From: Xiphias gladius
Lineage: Eukaryota; Chordata; Actinopteri; Istiophoriformes; Xiphiidae
Assembly: GCF_016859285.1 (NCBI RefSeq)
Contig: NC_053419.1
Location: forward strand, 11,062,501 to 11,126,500
Direction of reading: 5' to 3'
DNA length: 64,000 bases
In this document: piece after piece, positions 24,967 through 37,790 of the stretch
Numbering within the stretch: position 1 is the first letter of the stretch
Layout of the letters: each line of letters starts with the position of its first letter
The notes under the pieces: model-generated
Database searches by the model: none
What the model was told of the DNA's origin: nothing
Seen by the model: only the letters and a program-made list of their open reading frames with translations
Position numbers and translations under genes: made by a program

Positions 24967-27720
24967 TGCTGAGGGTTCATTATGCACTGCCTGCAACCAC
25001 ACAGCATGACACCCCTTTACTCACAGTTCTATACTGGCAGCCTACACCTACGTACGTTTCCCCGGGAGGTGGACAAGTGTGGCAGATGCAGAAAAAAGGG
25101 AGAAATTAAAGGATCTAAGGCACTCTGACAACCACTCGCCAAGCTTTTATTCCAGTTTCTCCTCTTATGAGGCTTAGCATGGGACTCCTGACAGTCACGT
25201 GGGAAACTTCCAAAAGAGGATCCTCCTGAACCTTGAACTTGTCTGCAGCTCTTATCACCTAACCCAGTCTCCTCTTCTTATCCTGCATGCATTTATAGTC
25301 CTAGCATGCTTTGTCTCAGGCTTCAACTGTAAAGTTTTGTGTTCTATTGTAGTTTAGCCACTTGTGTTTCTCCCTGTCTTTACTTGATGATACTTTCAGG
25401 TGCACAGGGCATAGGCAGAGGAGACGATGATTTATGGGGAGGGATGGTGTTCTTCACCATCACCTCGACTTTCTCTTCAGTACAGCAGGTTTCTTGTTGA
25501 TGTGAGTCCGGCTCACTCTGCTTCAGAGTAGCAGTGCCCAGTTTTGTAATATATTTTAGAGTGAATAATCTGTACAGTTTTCCTGAAATGAGAAAGGGGA
25601 GTGATAAAATGTTTACTTCATTGATTGCATGTGTTTACTTTCCCAATGCAACACTGTATAATCTATTTATAAACACTGGCACGCTCATAGACACTCATTT
25701 GATGCAATTTTTATCACTGACTGAGTCTCCCATTTACTACAATCAGTAGGAAGCTTTAAGAACAGTTGATATAGTGGTTTGTTAAAAAATAAAATTCATC
25801 ATTACTGCATGAAAGATAGCATAGGAAAAAAAATTGTGATTTTCATGTTTTGAAAAGCTTTTGCTTCTATTGAATCTTTTTTTTTTAAGTGAGCAATCAT
25901 GATTTTTAGATGTGTGCTATATATTTTTCAATTCATAGAATTGCCACAAATTGAGTTATGAAGGTACTGATCTACCAAATGCATTTGAGAAAAACCGAAT
26001 GTGTTGGTGCAAAATTACTCTGTGGGTTAAAGTAGTTTTTCTTAAGCTCTCGGTTCTCTCCAATTGTTTGGACAAATACTGTTGTGTGTTGTGATACAGA
26101 GGAATAGCAAAGTTACACCTTTCAAATGTTTCATGCATTTGTTTCACTTCTCTAAGTGTATGTTTGAGTCTAGACTGAAAACAGAAAATTAGGACTATTG
26201 AACCTCAAGTTAAAATTGTGAATGCTCTTACTTGTTTTGTTTAGTTTTCTAAGAATTAAATATGTTATTTTAAACGTGCACATTTTCAGGACGCCAAAAA
26301 CTTAAATTATGTATAATTTTTTAAAGTTTAGTCACTTAAACAAACAAACCTTTAAACTATTTGTTCTTAGTGAACAACTAGAGCTGGCTACCGCAGCAAG
26401 TGTTGAGACGGAAGCATAGTGCAGCTGCAGACTTTTTGTACAAATCTATGCATATCTGTAGAGGTGTTGAACTATTGTAAAAACTGTTGTCATCTTTGGT
26501 TGGAGGAGTATGCCACTCTGCAAATATTTCTAATTAATTATAAAGTACTTTGTATTTATACATGTGTTTCATTTTAGATGATCCCAAAGCAGTAAATTAG
26601 CATTTTTCCACTTTTGTTCCTTTTGTTCACTCTTCATTTTATTCATTTTCTCAAAGACATTAGTGTTAGTATAGATAAAGTCACTTGATGTGTGTCTAGT
26701 TAACAAAGAATATTGACACGACATTGATTATAACATTTGATGCTTCCACACACTAATAACTTCAGCACCTAAGTGTTGAATGTATGAGAAAGGGACTTTG
26801 GATTTTTCTTTTTGTTTGTTTGTTTTTTTTACCTCACTTGCATGTCACTCTGAACTGTACATACTGTATGTGTGTTTTTTAAGACTCGTACTATGCATAT
26901 GATGTGTCTTTCTCTGTATGGTGCAATGGTGTTCTCTGTCAGACTGTCGCATACAGTGTGCAAACTCACTGGCTGTATGAGGGTGACCGATTCTTTTTAG
27001 TTTGGCTTTGGCTGATGTTTAAGTCTAATTACGTTGGGCTCTCCACTGTGGAGTGATGCAAATAGAGACAAGCAATCCGGGTTTAGATTTCCATAAAATC
27101 GAGGATAGCCAACAATAGTTTATCAATATTTTAAGGTCTTCATTTAGTCCGAAAATTAAATGCAGAAATGCCTCCATTTGTTTTATACTGTGAAATGTTA
27201 CCTCATTTAAGCATGCTTTCCACACATTTATGAAAAATTATACATTCTGATATACTGTAAGTTGCTATAGATGAATGTTATCTAAAGATATGTTTTTACC
27301 TTGAGTAAAATAAGAGTATAATCATATTTTGCCCTCCATGACCAACAGGAATGACCTGAAGGACATTTTGAGTCTAAAGGCAAGCCACAAAAAAGCTGTA
27401 TGATAATTATTTTATACATTCTATATTTCAACTTGTAGTTTGTTTCAATACAGTCTTTGCCCATTCTTGTCAGGATGCCCAGGGCATAGTAAGTGATTCA
27501 CCTTTATTGTTCACATGATTTTGAATTCTATAGTGTAATTCATTTTATTAGGAGCTTTGGGGGCTCTTTTTCCCTAAATGCATGCCAACATACTGAACAC
27601 ATACCACTGTATTGTCATAGCATGTGAGGTCCTTGACAACAAAATTGGACCTTTAAATTAATGAATCTATTCATACTGTATCTTGTTCATCATTTGAATA
27701 AACTATTATTGCCTTTCTGT
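24967..27720 (+). other. camkk2: camkk2 3' UTR (about 2.7 kb)
   Basis: AT-rich non-coding sequence after the stop, with AATAAA at 25788-25793 and at 27697-27702. The distal signal is followed by a T/G-rich stretch, so the long form is plausible; a further AATAAA near 28192 exists. No ORF in it resembles a known protein. Confidence 0.55.
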
Positions 27721-30700
27721 AATGTTTCAGTCTGAATGTTATTAAGCTTTGTGTTTACAGTTCCAGAAACAGACCACTGGTGTGTGCTGTGTACCATTAC
27801 ATTTCTGACGCTGTAGGAAGCTCTTGAAAGTCTGAATATCACATGTTGTTCCTTTCATATATAACACATTTTCAACACCTGCCATATTCTTCCAGCCTCT
27901 TTGAATGTAATGCATCTAAACATCTTCTACAATCCAACAGTTCAGTTTAATTGGAGCATTTTTATGAGTTTTCATAGTTGGTTTTTAACAGCTATGTTTA
28001 TAACTCATTATTGTATTTTATGTGCTGAGAACATTTTTTTAGGTTGCTTGTTTTTTCAATTTGTGTTTCCTCATGAGGTAACCTCTGCATTTGAAAGCAA
28101 ATGATAATCAATAGTGACTTGAGCTGAATTACTCTAATGGCCGCTAGATATGGACGTCCTCAGAAATGCTGAGGGAGTAATAGTAATAATGCAATAAATT
28201 TACATTACATCTCAGTGTTGCCAGTGTCCATTTATAAAAATAATCAGTATGAAAGGGGGTCAAAGTAAATCATTTTGCACCATTAAAAGACCCCCAGTTG
28301 CCCCGCTAATTGGTAAAAAAAATAGTTGATAAATCCACATTCATATACAAATAATAAAAAGATCTGGTTTAAAAACTTCTATCAAATACACAATGACTAA
28401 ATCTCCTGTAGAATAGTTTTCCATGATCCTTTTGAATACTCAGTGATGATATTTGCATTAAAGTTCATAAACATGTTGACTTTATTTATCCTTCATGGCC
28501 TCTGCTGCCTGATTTTCACACTGCAAATGTCAGTTTTGTGGGTATAAAATATGTCAACATGCAAGAATTTAACCTTCAGTCTCAGAGGCGATTTCCCACA
28601 GCTTGGGAAATACAACGTCACACTGACCTCTTGTGCTAATTCTATAGCATTGCAGTTCATATGTCCACGGGTTCCTTGGAATGACAGACAGGAATGACTT
28701 AACTTTCAGGTTCTCTATAATGTTGAAAGATTAAATGTTCCTGCACGAGTCCAGAAATGTCTAATTTAGCTTTTGGCTTTAGTGTAGGAGCTTTTACGTT
28801 AAATATTAATCCCTGGTGCTTTACAGGTTTATTCTCATATTACATCAATATCAGCTTGATATTAGGTAAATTAAACACGCAACAAAGGGAAAAAATTATA
28901 TATGTCCATGGCATCATTTGGAAAACATTTCAATGCTGATACTAAAATCTAAATCCAAATGAAATACAACCGCGAAACAAACTGCTGTTTGGTCCAGTAA
29001 ATACAGTCGGTCAGTGAGACAGAAATCTCATTGTAAGTGTGAAGAACTATACACCACGGATTGAGCTTTTAAAAATGCATCAGCTGTTTCAGATACAGCA
29101 TGATCATCAAAATATCAGCGTAAAAAAACCAAAAGGGCAGGTTTGAAACTGGTCAGGTCTCTAGGGCTGAAACCTATCTTAAATCAAGGTCACTGCAAAA
29201 CAATGCAATGTTCGCTGTATAAGATACAGTGTAAATGCCTTTCAGAGGCTGTTTCAGGTCTTGAAATGGGTGTGCTTTGCCTCCTGCAGCGGTACACAAG
29301 GGAGCCCAAAACTCCACATCAGCAACTGAGAAGTGCTGATTATGACAGAATCCGGACCTTCAGTCATCTTGCTCGGTTAATTGTTTACCTGCTGGAGGCT
29401 GCCAGAGGTGGGAAAAGATGCACGTAAACAATACAACAAAGGGCTAGCTCAGCGTTGTGTAACACTGCATGCTGAGATCTACGAACTGCAGGTGCGGTGT
29501 TTTAGTTCAGCGGTACCCCTGTCTTCCATTAACCCACGTTTCCCTTGTTAAGCACACTCTATCTAAAGCTGGCTGCAATCTCTGGCTTCCAAAGAAAGTT
29601 CGAAAGTTTAAGGAGTCAAAAAAATAAAATAAAATAAGTAAAGATTAAAAGAACATTTGAATTATTAGCAGAACAAAACTAAATAACTTGCTTAAAAGCT
29701 GCACTTGGGAAGATTAAAGGGCTATGTGGATTATGCTGCAAAAATGTCTTTAAAGAGAGGCAGAACACAATTGAGGAACTTGACATCAGTACTGAACATT
29801 AAAGACATAAAAATCTCCGTCTGGAAGTTGCTACTGAAGAGAAATGATCAAAGTGAAGCACCATTTCTTTGTCAAACCTTGTTCACCTCACATTTGAATA
29901 ATGAAGTATTTCTTAATGTTGTGCTCCTATGAGAAGGCAAGATTTGGAGATCAACACATGCAACGTTTTTCAAGTATAAAGTCATCTCACAAAATAACTA
30001 TTAAGTTAAAAATTAAAAATCTAAACTGTAAATCAATTTGTAGGGGAATGTCAAAGGTTTGGAGGATAGTTAATCACTTTCAGACGGTTGTTTAAGTAAA
30101 GATGACAGGGCTGGCATACAATATGTTTTGGTTTGTGTGCCAGAAAAATAATGTGCTTGATTTAGATGCATGTCCAATGTCACTTTACTGACAGTGTTAA
30201 ACATTGTAATATGGATACTGGACAAAAATTATTACTCTCTTCCAAAAAGTGAAAACAGTAGTGGAGGAATTATTTACACAAAGCGCAGTCACAAAATTGC
30301 GTACAGTAGAAATAAACCCAATCTCAATATCCATACTGAACATTTTGTTATCAGATGGAAGATTCTTCAGCCAGTTTTGCCTAAATCTGAGCCCAAATTT
30401 GAAATACTAATCCAAATCTAATCCCCTGGAATATGAGGATGTGATGCGGTACGTAATCGTGATTATCATGAACCGCACAAATGAAAAAAGACCCAATGCT
30501 TAATTTGTGTACAGGGCATTTTCTGCCCACATGGCACACAGTCCATGTTCGGATTCGGACCGTGTGGAGTTCTCTACATGGAAAACAAGACTGTTGCCTT
30601 TAGTCTTCTGCACGGGTTAATGACATATTTAGAGGATATTAATGTCATAAGTTGAATGAAGCCTGTGGACAGTTTCAAGCAGGCCACTTCAATGGCAGTC

Positions 30701-31190
30701 AGTGGTTGAAATAAGTAAACAGTACATATAAATTATTCTGAAATGGGCTGTTCTATATATAATAAATACCTTTACTTATGGTACATTATGTATATTTTGC
30801 TACTAATTTTGTACGTTAAAGTAAAATTTTGAGGGCAGGACTTTATCCTGTAACATAATGATATTATTATTTATTTATTTATTTTTTAACTAAAAGATCT
30901 CTATACATCTTTCACCAGAGGTTTTTGAAGCATTGATATGAATTAGCAACAGTATGAAGCACTTACTTACAACTGGCTGCACCGACCATCTGCATACATG
31001 TTAATGCATCATAAATAATGATCCTGCTGTATAATATAATGATATAATACTAAGGGCCGTCTAAATGTGTGGCCTTACTTTTGATACTTTTGCACTACTT
31101 GAGTAAAAATTGGAATATAGGACTTTAACTAACTTTATGATCTGCATACTTACTGCACCACTCACTCAGAGTGATTCGCTCACACGCTCA
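27721..31190. other. intergenic, AT-rich, no gene seen
   Basis: About 3.5 kb between the camkk2 polyadenylation site and the transposon fragment at 31.2 kb. Open frames of 60-94 codons on both strands lack recognisable motifs, splice context or codon bias, so I treat them as chance. Confidence 0.55.
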
Positions 31191-31211
31191 GACCGGTATC
31201 AAGAACACGAC

Positions 31212-31413
31212 CAGTGAGACTTCAGCGGCCTCCCCCGGTCCCCGGACCTGAATCCGGCGGAGCACCTTTGGGATGCGGTAGGGCCGGAGAGGGAAGGTTT
31301 CCAACATCTTGTGGCACCCGTGACACGAAGCACGGAGGCTGTTTTGAGACCACGGGGAGGCCCTGCCCGGTATCAAGCATGGTGTTCCTAATAAAGTGCT
31401 CGCCCAGTGTTCA
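31212..31413 (+). mobile_element. Tc1-like transposon fragment (internally deleted, 5' truncated)
   Basis: The frame reads SPDLNPAEHLWDAV, the region of the third catalytic acidic residue of Tc1/mariner transposases (the Glu of NPxEH). It is followed after an internal deletion by the C-terminal end (GFQHLVAP...RGGPARYQA) and stops TAATAA. The DNA ends ggtgttcctaataaagtgc, matching the end I remember for a common fish Tc1-like element (ggtgtacctaataaagtgg). The region coding the first two catalytic acidic residues and the 5' terminal repeat are absent, so the copy is inactive. It is more GC-rich than the remembered consensus. Confidence 0.82.
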
Positions 31414-31419
31414 TCAGAT

Positions 31420-31484
31420 GCGCCCTTCGCAATTAAACTGCCACTTCCGCCTCTCCACTGTCCCTGTACTGTGCCGGAGTATTC

Positions 31485-31516
<32 letters not shown>

Positions 31517-31760
31517 GGCCTCACCCTCGGGTCGACTGTCGGCCTGGAAGGCCACGTCAAGCCTCCAGTGGGTTTGCCAGTCCTGCTGTGGACAGCTGGA
31601 GACCAGGACAACACCTGCCAGGGGGCCAACTCTGCTGAGGTGCCTCCGCCGGGCTAAGTACCTGCCGATTTTTGCCGACATCTGAGACAATGTCCCGGCT
31701 GTGTTCAGGTCGTTGCTGTTCGTGTGCTCGGTAGATCAGCGCTGGCTGGTCAATTTCAGC
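31420..31760. other. GC-rich unassigned patch
   Basis: Clearly more GC- and CpG-rich than its AT-rich surroundings. It directly follows the Tc1-like fragment and contains (CTG)10. An open frame of 147 codons spans the transposon end and this patch on the plus strand, but I recognise no protein in it. Confidence 0.5.
31486..31515. repeat. (CTG)10 trinucleotide repeat
   Basis: Ten perfect CTG units in a GC-rich patch (about 31420-31700) next to the Tc1-like fragment. No supported gene contains it. Confidence 0.97.
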
Positions 31761-34675
31761 CTTCATGCTGTGAACATTTAGCCAGATTTGAGCCTGTCCT
31801 GGAGTGGCTGAGCCCTTTTTGTCATGGTGGTTGCTTGGCATTCATATGCATGCATTCATGTGTCAGATCTCATCTGTGAAGATACTATATGAATATTTGT
31901 GTTTGAGTTTCATTATTATGAGTGAAGTGGATTCATCGCATGTTTCCCCCTTGGTTGTTGCCTGGATTCTGAGGATGTACATCTTTCCATTTACATAATT
32001 GTTTGGTCAACTTCAAACTTTCTCAGCTCGCTTTACAGATTTTTACACCATAATATCTAAACTGTCAGTCTCCTGTTTTGTGGTTTTTGCTGCCACTACA
32101 CTGAGGTTCACCTATTGTGAACCTTAAGCTTATTTCCATTTACTGATGGTACGTATATGCTGCTGCTGATCCCACTACATAGCATTTCCTGTCTCCCCGA
32201 AGCCATGATTTTTTTTGTGTGATTTTAATATGTTTAAACTATCTGCTTCATAAGCAATGTGTCTTCGCCTGCTATTGCCGCTGCATGTCCAGTAACCTGC
32301 TCTGTGTAGATGTGTGCTTTTTTTTGCTGAAAAGCCACACATGGGCTGGAGATGCCAGCCCGCATATAGTGGAGTCTACATAATAGCTGGGGTCAGACTC
32401 CATAGCTTGTGGTTTTGGGGAGGAATCTTAATATGCTCACTCTCCAGTGTCCTCTGTGCTGAGCCTGGTGTATGTTTGCTGCAGTGATTAGGTCGGAGCG
32501 TGGATCCAAATATCACGTGTACCATGTGAAAGCTCAGTTCCGTGAAATTTCCTTTCAAAATTGTCAACTTTGTCAAATGCTGCACTGCAAGATAATTATG
32601 GAGCCCCAGATTGTTGAATGTCAAACACGTCAAAACATTATGAAATAAATAATAAAATGAATAAATAACACATTGCAAATCTAAAATATAAAATGAACAA
32701 ATACATTTTGAAATAATTAAGGAAATGATTTAAAAGCTGCCTCATTATACCGAAATATTATGTTATTTTTATTTTCATGTTCATATGAAAATAAGAATGA
32801 TAAATGATAAGGAATGCAATCTACAGAAATCTACGGATTAATGTAGATTGTGCTAAATGGATTGCAGTTGAATATTAACAAACTGTGTGAGATGTATGCA
32901 AACTCTGTTTTGCATCTCAAACTTGATGTTAATTCCCCATTCTAATTCAAATGGAGGAAACAAAAAAAGAAATGGAGATGGAAAAGCAGTGCAAAGGATG
33001 CAGAGCGCGTGAAAGGCAAAGTGCATGGACTTTAGGGATCGGGGCATTTCTGGGACAGGGAGATAAGGCACCTTAAAACTACTCTCTGGGGGTCAGTACT
33101 GCCTTATCAGCATTTTTGCATCCCAAGTTTCACCTAGGACAAAAAAGAAATTCAAAACGTGTTGCTTTTGTCTCTCTTTCTGTCTCGTTGTGCTTCCAAT
33201 TTATTTCTGGCGCTGTAGCTGAACTGAGTGTTTTATTCCGAACAGAAAGTAAACTGTGTGTTGAACCACCTTTTTGATACAAGTTAAGACTGTTTCTTTT
33301 CTGTTTATTTCAAACTAGCCTCTCCTGTCCACCTTTCTCTGTTCTGCTTGGGCGCTTTGCGTGATCAGTCAACAACACAGAAAGCCACTTGGCAGAGCTA
33401 GGGCCGAGTGTGCTGTGTAGCACACCAGCTAGTCAGGCTTTTCATTTGACACGTATTGAGTTCAGTTTAAATAGAATTCTTATCACACAAATACTTCCAG
33501 TCAGATTTCCTTGTATAGCCCTGCAGTGGCAATGGCACCTTCTCAGAAGTTAACGTGAAATGAACTGTATTCCTGCTATTTTAAATTGGACTGGAGCAGC
33601 TGGAGAAATTTGGAGCAGTTTGCATTACGGTGTTAAGAAGTTCTTTAAAACTTAAAGCGTGGATTGGAACGCAGAACCTTGTGCATGAGACTTCTTCAGT
33701 GGAAATATATCTGTATGTGGGCAGTTGTCTTTTGTTTTTTTTTTCCTCCAGAGTCCGTCTCCATGGCTTTAAGCTTAAATCTGTTTTACACACATTTTCA
33801 ACAAACAAAAGCTCAGATTTCAGAAATCTTGCTGCTCATAGTTACTCCGCTCTCTTTTGCTTCTCTTTTGTTTTGATTTCCCCAATATGTCAGATGAACT
33901 GAAAAGTCAAATAAAGCAGAGAGACTGAGACAGACAATAGGGCATGTTTGCATCTTTAATTAGATTTCCGGTGAAGAGGAAAACAGGAAAGCTCTGTCAG
34001 ACTCCTGAGTCAGAGTGCCCTTCAGATCATGGTAATTTCAGCCCAATAAATTCAAACAAAAGACTAATTACTACTAATTTCTGTATATACTGCATATGAG
34101 ATTTTATTCTATGTTTTCTATGGCACAAGATATACGGTTTCCCTTCCAAAGAAGAACTTCCTGAATTGACAGAATCCACCCCAATGCTGCTTTGCTTTAA
34201 ACTGACCAGTGTCCATTTCTCTGATTTGAAAATTAGGCCAGAAAAAATATTCAATTCAACCCTGCAGCTCTTCAGGGCTTCATCTTTGAGAATTTGGCAG
34301 GTTAATGCTTCTGCTGGAATTAAAGTGGCTCAGTGATATGATGGGTTGTGTAACCGTTGAACTTTAAATCTGTAGTAAAAACACGAAATGCGTGACTCAG
34401 GCTGGGAGAGCAGTTGTCTGTGCCACACAAACTGTGGGCCAGCACTGCAGTGTCAGAGAGAGAGAGAGAGCAAAAGTAAATGAAAACCAGAGATCTGCTT
34501 GTAGACAGATGGAGAACAGTCCAGTGAGATTGGTTGACTTTAACACAAAAAACATTCTGCACTTGCTGCTCCGAATATTAACAAATACCCAAAAGTAACG
34601 ACAAATGGAAAAGTATTTACTATGCACAGGTAGGGAATACCCTTGACTGTGTGTGTTTGAGTGTGTTTGTCGTGT
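31761..34675. other. intergenic, no gene seen
   Basis: About 2.9 kb of AT-rich sequence with short open frames only. A (GA)n run lies near 34456-34469. Confidence 0.5.
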
Positions 34676-35846
34676 TAGGGCTGGGACCACTCGACCAGAG
34701 CAAAATCTGTTACATTACTAAAATCAGTTTCTCTGTAAAACTAAACTTTTTCCTGCGCCGACCACTTACGCAAACGCCAATTGAATAGTAATAACAGTGA
34801 TTCCGTATGACATTCAGGAGTTGTTGTCATTTCGGGATGCACAGTTCCAGTTGATGTACACTGCTGCGATTGAATGAGCATCGAGCTGTGGTATGACTGA
34901 GTGAGGTCTTCTTAAATTGCTGGAATGGGGCAGCGTTTCGGGAAGAAGAGGCAGGACAGCAAATACGATGTTTGCGACCTGCACAAATGGAAAATGCTGT
35001 TATCAGGTACCACCAGCAATTTCTAAGATTATTTGAAAAGGTGGTGCCATTTTTAGTCCTCTCACCAAGTAAATGCCTTTACATTAGTTGCTCCTTCTTG
35101 CACAAACAAAAACTACAGACGCATAAAAAATGGAATGTTGGCACTCTAAAGAAAAAGAAAAATCTCAATACTCCGGCCTCAGTTTAACATTTTCTTTCTT
35201 AGGCTGAGACAAACAAGCATTCATGAGGTGCTTTATTGAAAACTTACCTCACACTGTATCAGTGTTGGAATGAGGGGGACTGCATTCAGAAATGTGTGTA
35301 ACTTTTTGAAAGCGACAGTCTGACAAGCACGCTACTTTACACAGTGATTAGTGCATAAAGAGTCTAGGATTTGAATTGAATTGAATTCAGTTACTTTTTA
35401 TGTGTACAACGACGTGCAACACCATGAATGCCTGCGAGGAGAGGTTGTCCGTAAGTGTGTGCAGTTTAACCAATACATACAATTCATCACGTCCTGCCCC
35501 TCTTCATAAGGCAGCCTTTTCACTCCACCTTCGACAGTGGCCATTTGGACCAAGTTTAAACAGTTGTGCCCTTTAGGTGTGGTCGAATGAAATGTTATAC
35601 AATTTGGTTTGTGTTAAGCTTACTGGATCCTTTCAAAATAAAATGGTAAAATGAGGGCAGATTTTCTGTGCTTTGAGTGCCTCTATCCTATTTTATATGT
35701 TACTGTGACTTTAGGAGAGCACACACTTCACTCAGACATGAAAGCATTTTACAACTCATTTGCAGTTTTTAAAATAATAAAATTGTTGTTTAATGGTAAT
35801 TTTGTCATGATTTGATTGATTAAAATTTATTATTTTCCCAGCCCTA
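34676..35846 (+). mobile_element. probable decayed hAT element with BED-finger remnant
   Basis: Begins TAGGGCTGGGAcc and ends ttTTCCCAGCCCTA, an inverted terminal pair. Inside, 34940-35060 translates (with a frameshift) to pieces like SGTTSNF and LRLFEKVVP. These resemble the end of a BED zinc finger of hAT transposases (family pattern G-T-S-N-L-x-R-H-L-E-K-x-H-P); the His residues are lost. A clean target duplication was not found. Non-functional. Confidence 0.5.
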
Positions 35847-35849
35847 ATG

Positions 35850-35852
<3 letters not shown>

Positions 35853-35918
<66 letters not shown>
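35853..35918. repeat. (TG)33 microsatellite
   Basis: Uninterrupted TG dinucleotides directly next to the right end of the probable hAT element. Confidence 0.97.
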
Positions 35919-35920
<2 letters not shown>

Positions 35921-36521
35921 CACTTCCAATTTGTTTCAGATTGCTGTCCAGCTCAGCTGCTGCTCTCCACATTTGACAATTCTTAATCTGTTTGAGGAAG
36001 CTCAGCGGCTAGTGCGACACTCTCAGACACAGACACACACAAGTATTTCTGGCCTTTTAACTAGCTGACACTGGGCAGGGGCACCAGATGGCCGTTAACA
36101 GCTTAAACTTCTGGTAAATCTGTTTAATTGGGACAGCTCTGGTCCTCTGACTGGATCGCAGCCCAGTGAAGTGAGAGGTGGCAGAAGCTCGTTTGGCTGC
36201 CATTACGAGAAGCCGAGAGTGTTTGGCAGAAGAGAGAACCGCGGGCACTGATGACAAGGGGCCGGCTAAGTGGCCTGAACCTTCTGCAAAAGAGGAGCAG
36301 GGATCAGCAGGTCAAACCCTACATTACAGGGGTAGGAGCTCTTGGATGGCTGTTAGATCCCTCTTGACATCATGAATCATACCAGACTGTCTATGTGTAT
36401 GGGATAGAAAGATAATTGTTGGGATGAAGGTGACAATTCTTTTTGCTTCAACAGAGGAGCAGATAGAGAAAATACACACAACACATATGCATGTTTTTTT
36501 TGTTTGTTTTTTTTTTACATG

Positions 36522-36557
<36 letters not shown>

Positions 36558-37436
36558 AGCACATTTACCTTTTTTTTTTTTTTTTTTTTTTTACCAAAAC
36601 ACAAAGCTCAATTCCTCAAACTGAAGATGCATTTCTAAAGAAATAATACATTCATTCCAAGCGATGGCGATGAGGATAGGATAATATCTTGATAGATTAG
36701 ACAAACAGATTAATTACTTCATGGCTAAAACCTGAGTTATTCAAAAGTATTTTCATATGAAACTGCACAACAATGCACATCAAAAATAAATGATGCATCA
36801 TTATTCTCATATCTTATGAGTAATATTTGCATGACTAAATCTATGCTAATATATTCATGTGATATATACACAGATCGGCATATGGATTATTAATGTATAT
36901 GTATGTCTTCGGGGTTTTAGATTATCTGAGAGGTCCGGTCAAAACACAGAACCGTGTTATGACAGAATTACTTTCAGCGATTTTTCTGAAGCACTTCAGC
37001 CTCAAAAAGTATGTCCTTGCAACAGAGTTGTGACTAAAAGGGTATTTCTTATTTGTACACACTTGACTTTTTGATTCTCCTTTTGCTTTCAAACTCAAGA
37101 GGCAGAGAGAGTTGATGTGGGTAGTCCACTTGTCTCCACTTTTTCTTCATTTTTTCTTTTGTTTGTATTATTTCGGCCCTTTTTGTTAGTCTTTGACCCT
37201 CACTCTGGAAATGAAGAAGAACAGAGACACAGCATCATTTAGTTTGTCTTCAGCCTCCTTGTCCTGCCACCCCTCTTCCTCCTCTCCCAGCCCTCTCCAG
37301 GATGAAAGCAGGTATGACTGTTTTATATTGAGCGGATGGGTGGAGCACTACAGTTGAGCAATGTTCAGTCATTGGATCGGTTTGGTTCCTCCTGGCGCTG
37401 GAGGGCTCCGCTGCACCCATCATCCTGGTGTCTTCG
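35919..37436 (-). other. intergenic or 3' UTR of the minus-strand gene
   Basis: Lies downstream of the stop at 37437-37439 on the minus strand, so part is its 3' UTR. I found no clear minus-strand AATAAA close to the stop (plus-strand TTTATT); ATTAAA is possible near 36122, so the transcript end is undetermined. Confidence 0.4.
36526..36592. repeat. (CA)n followed by poly-T
   Basis: A CA run (36526-36554), a short spacer, then a T-run (about 36571-36592). Confidence 0.92.
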
Positions 37437-37730
37437 TCACAAGAAATCCTCGTAGTCCAAGAGTTTGGAGTGCTGGCGTGTCTTCCAAAGTCGGTAGAGG
37501 CGGAAGTCGAAGTACATCTCAATCATCTCTTTGCCTTGATTGGTAAATGAGGCAGGAAAAGTTTGAATTATGCATTTAGGGAAGCAGAATCACTTTGTTA
37601 TCCAGGAACAATATATTGGCAGGATTTTCTGATTTCTTTACTATATCAGCAAACGAAAACATGCCACAATACATAGTACGAAAACAGTAGTATGCGGTTT
37701 TCTGATTAGCGACAGATGCTTACATGAAGG

Positions 37731-37790
<60 letters not shown>

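Noticed and set aside
29143..29427. 94-codon plus-strand open frame in intergenic DNA
   Set aside because: No similarity recognised, no start context or exon neighbours.
31214..31657. Plus-strand open frame of 147 codons including poly-Cys from (CTG)n
   Set aside because: It reads the Tc1-like fragment in a different frame from its transposase and continues into unknown sequence; no protein similarity or splice context.
35853..35918. Poly Cys-Val coding frame over the TG repeat (also at 37734, 52769 and 54725)
   Set aside because: Frames of alternating Cys-Val or His-Thr arise from dinucleotide repeats and are not genes.
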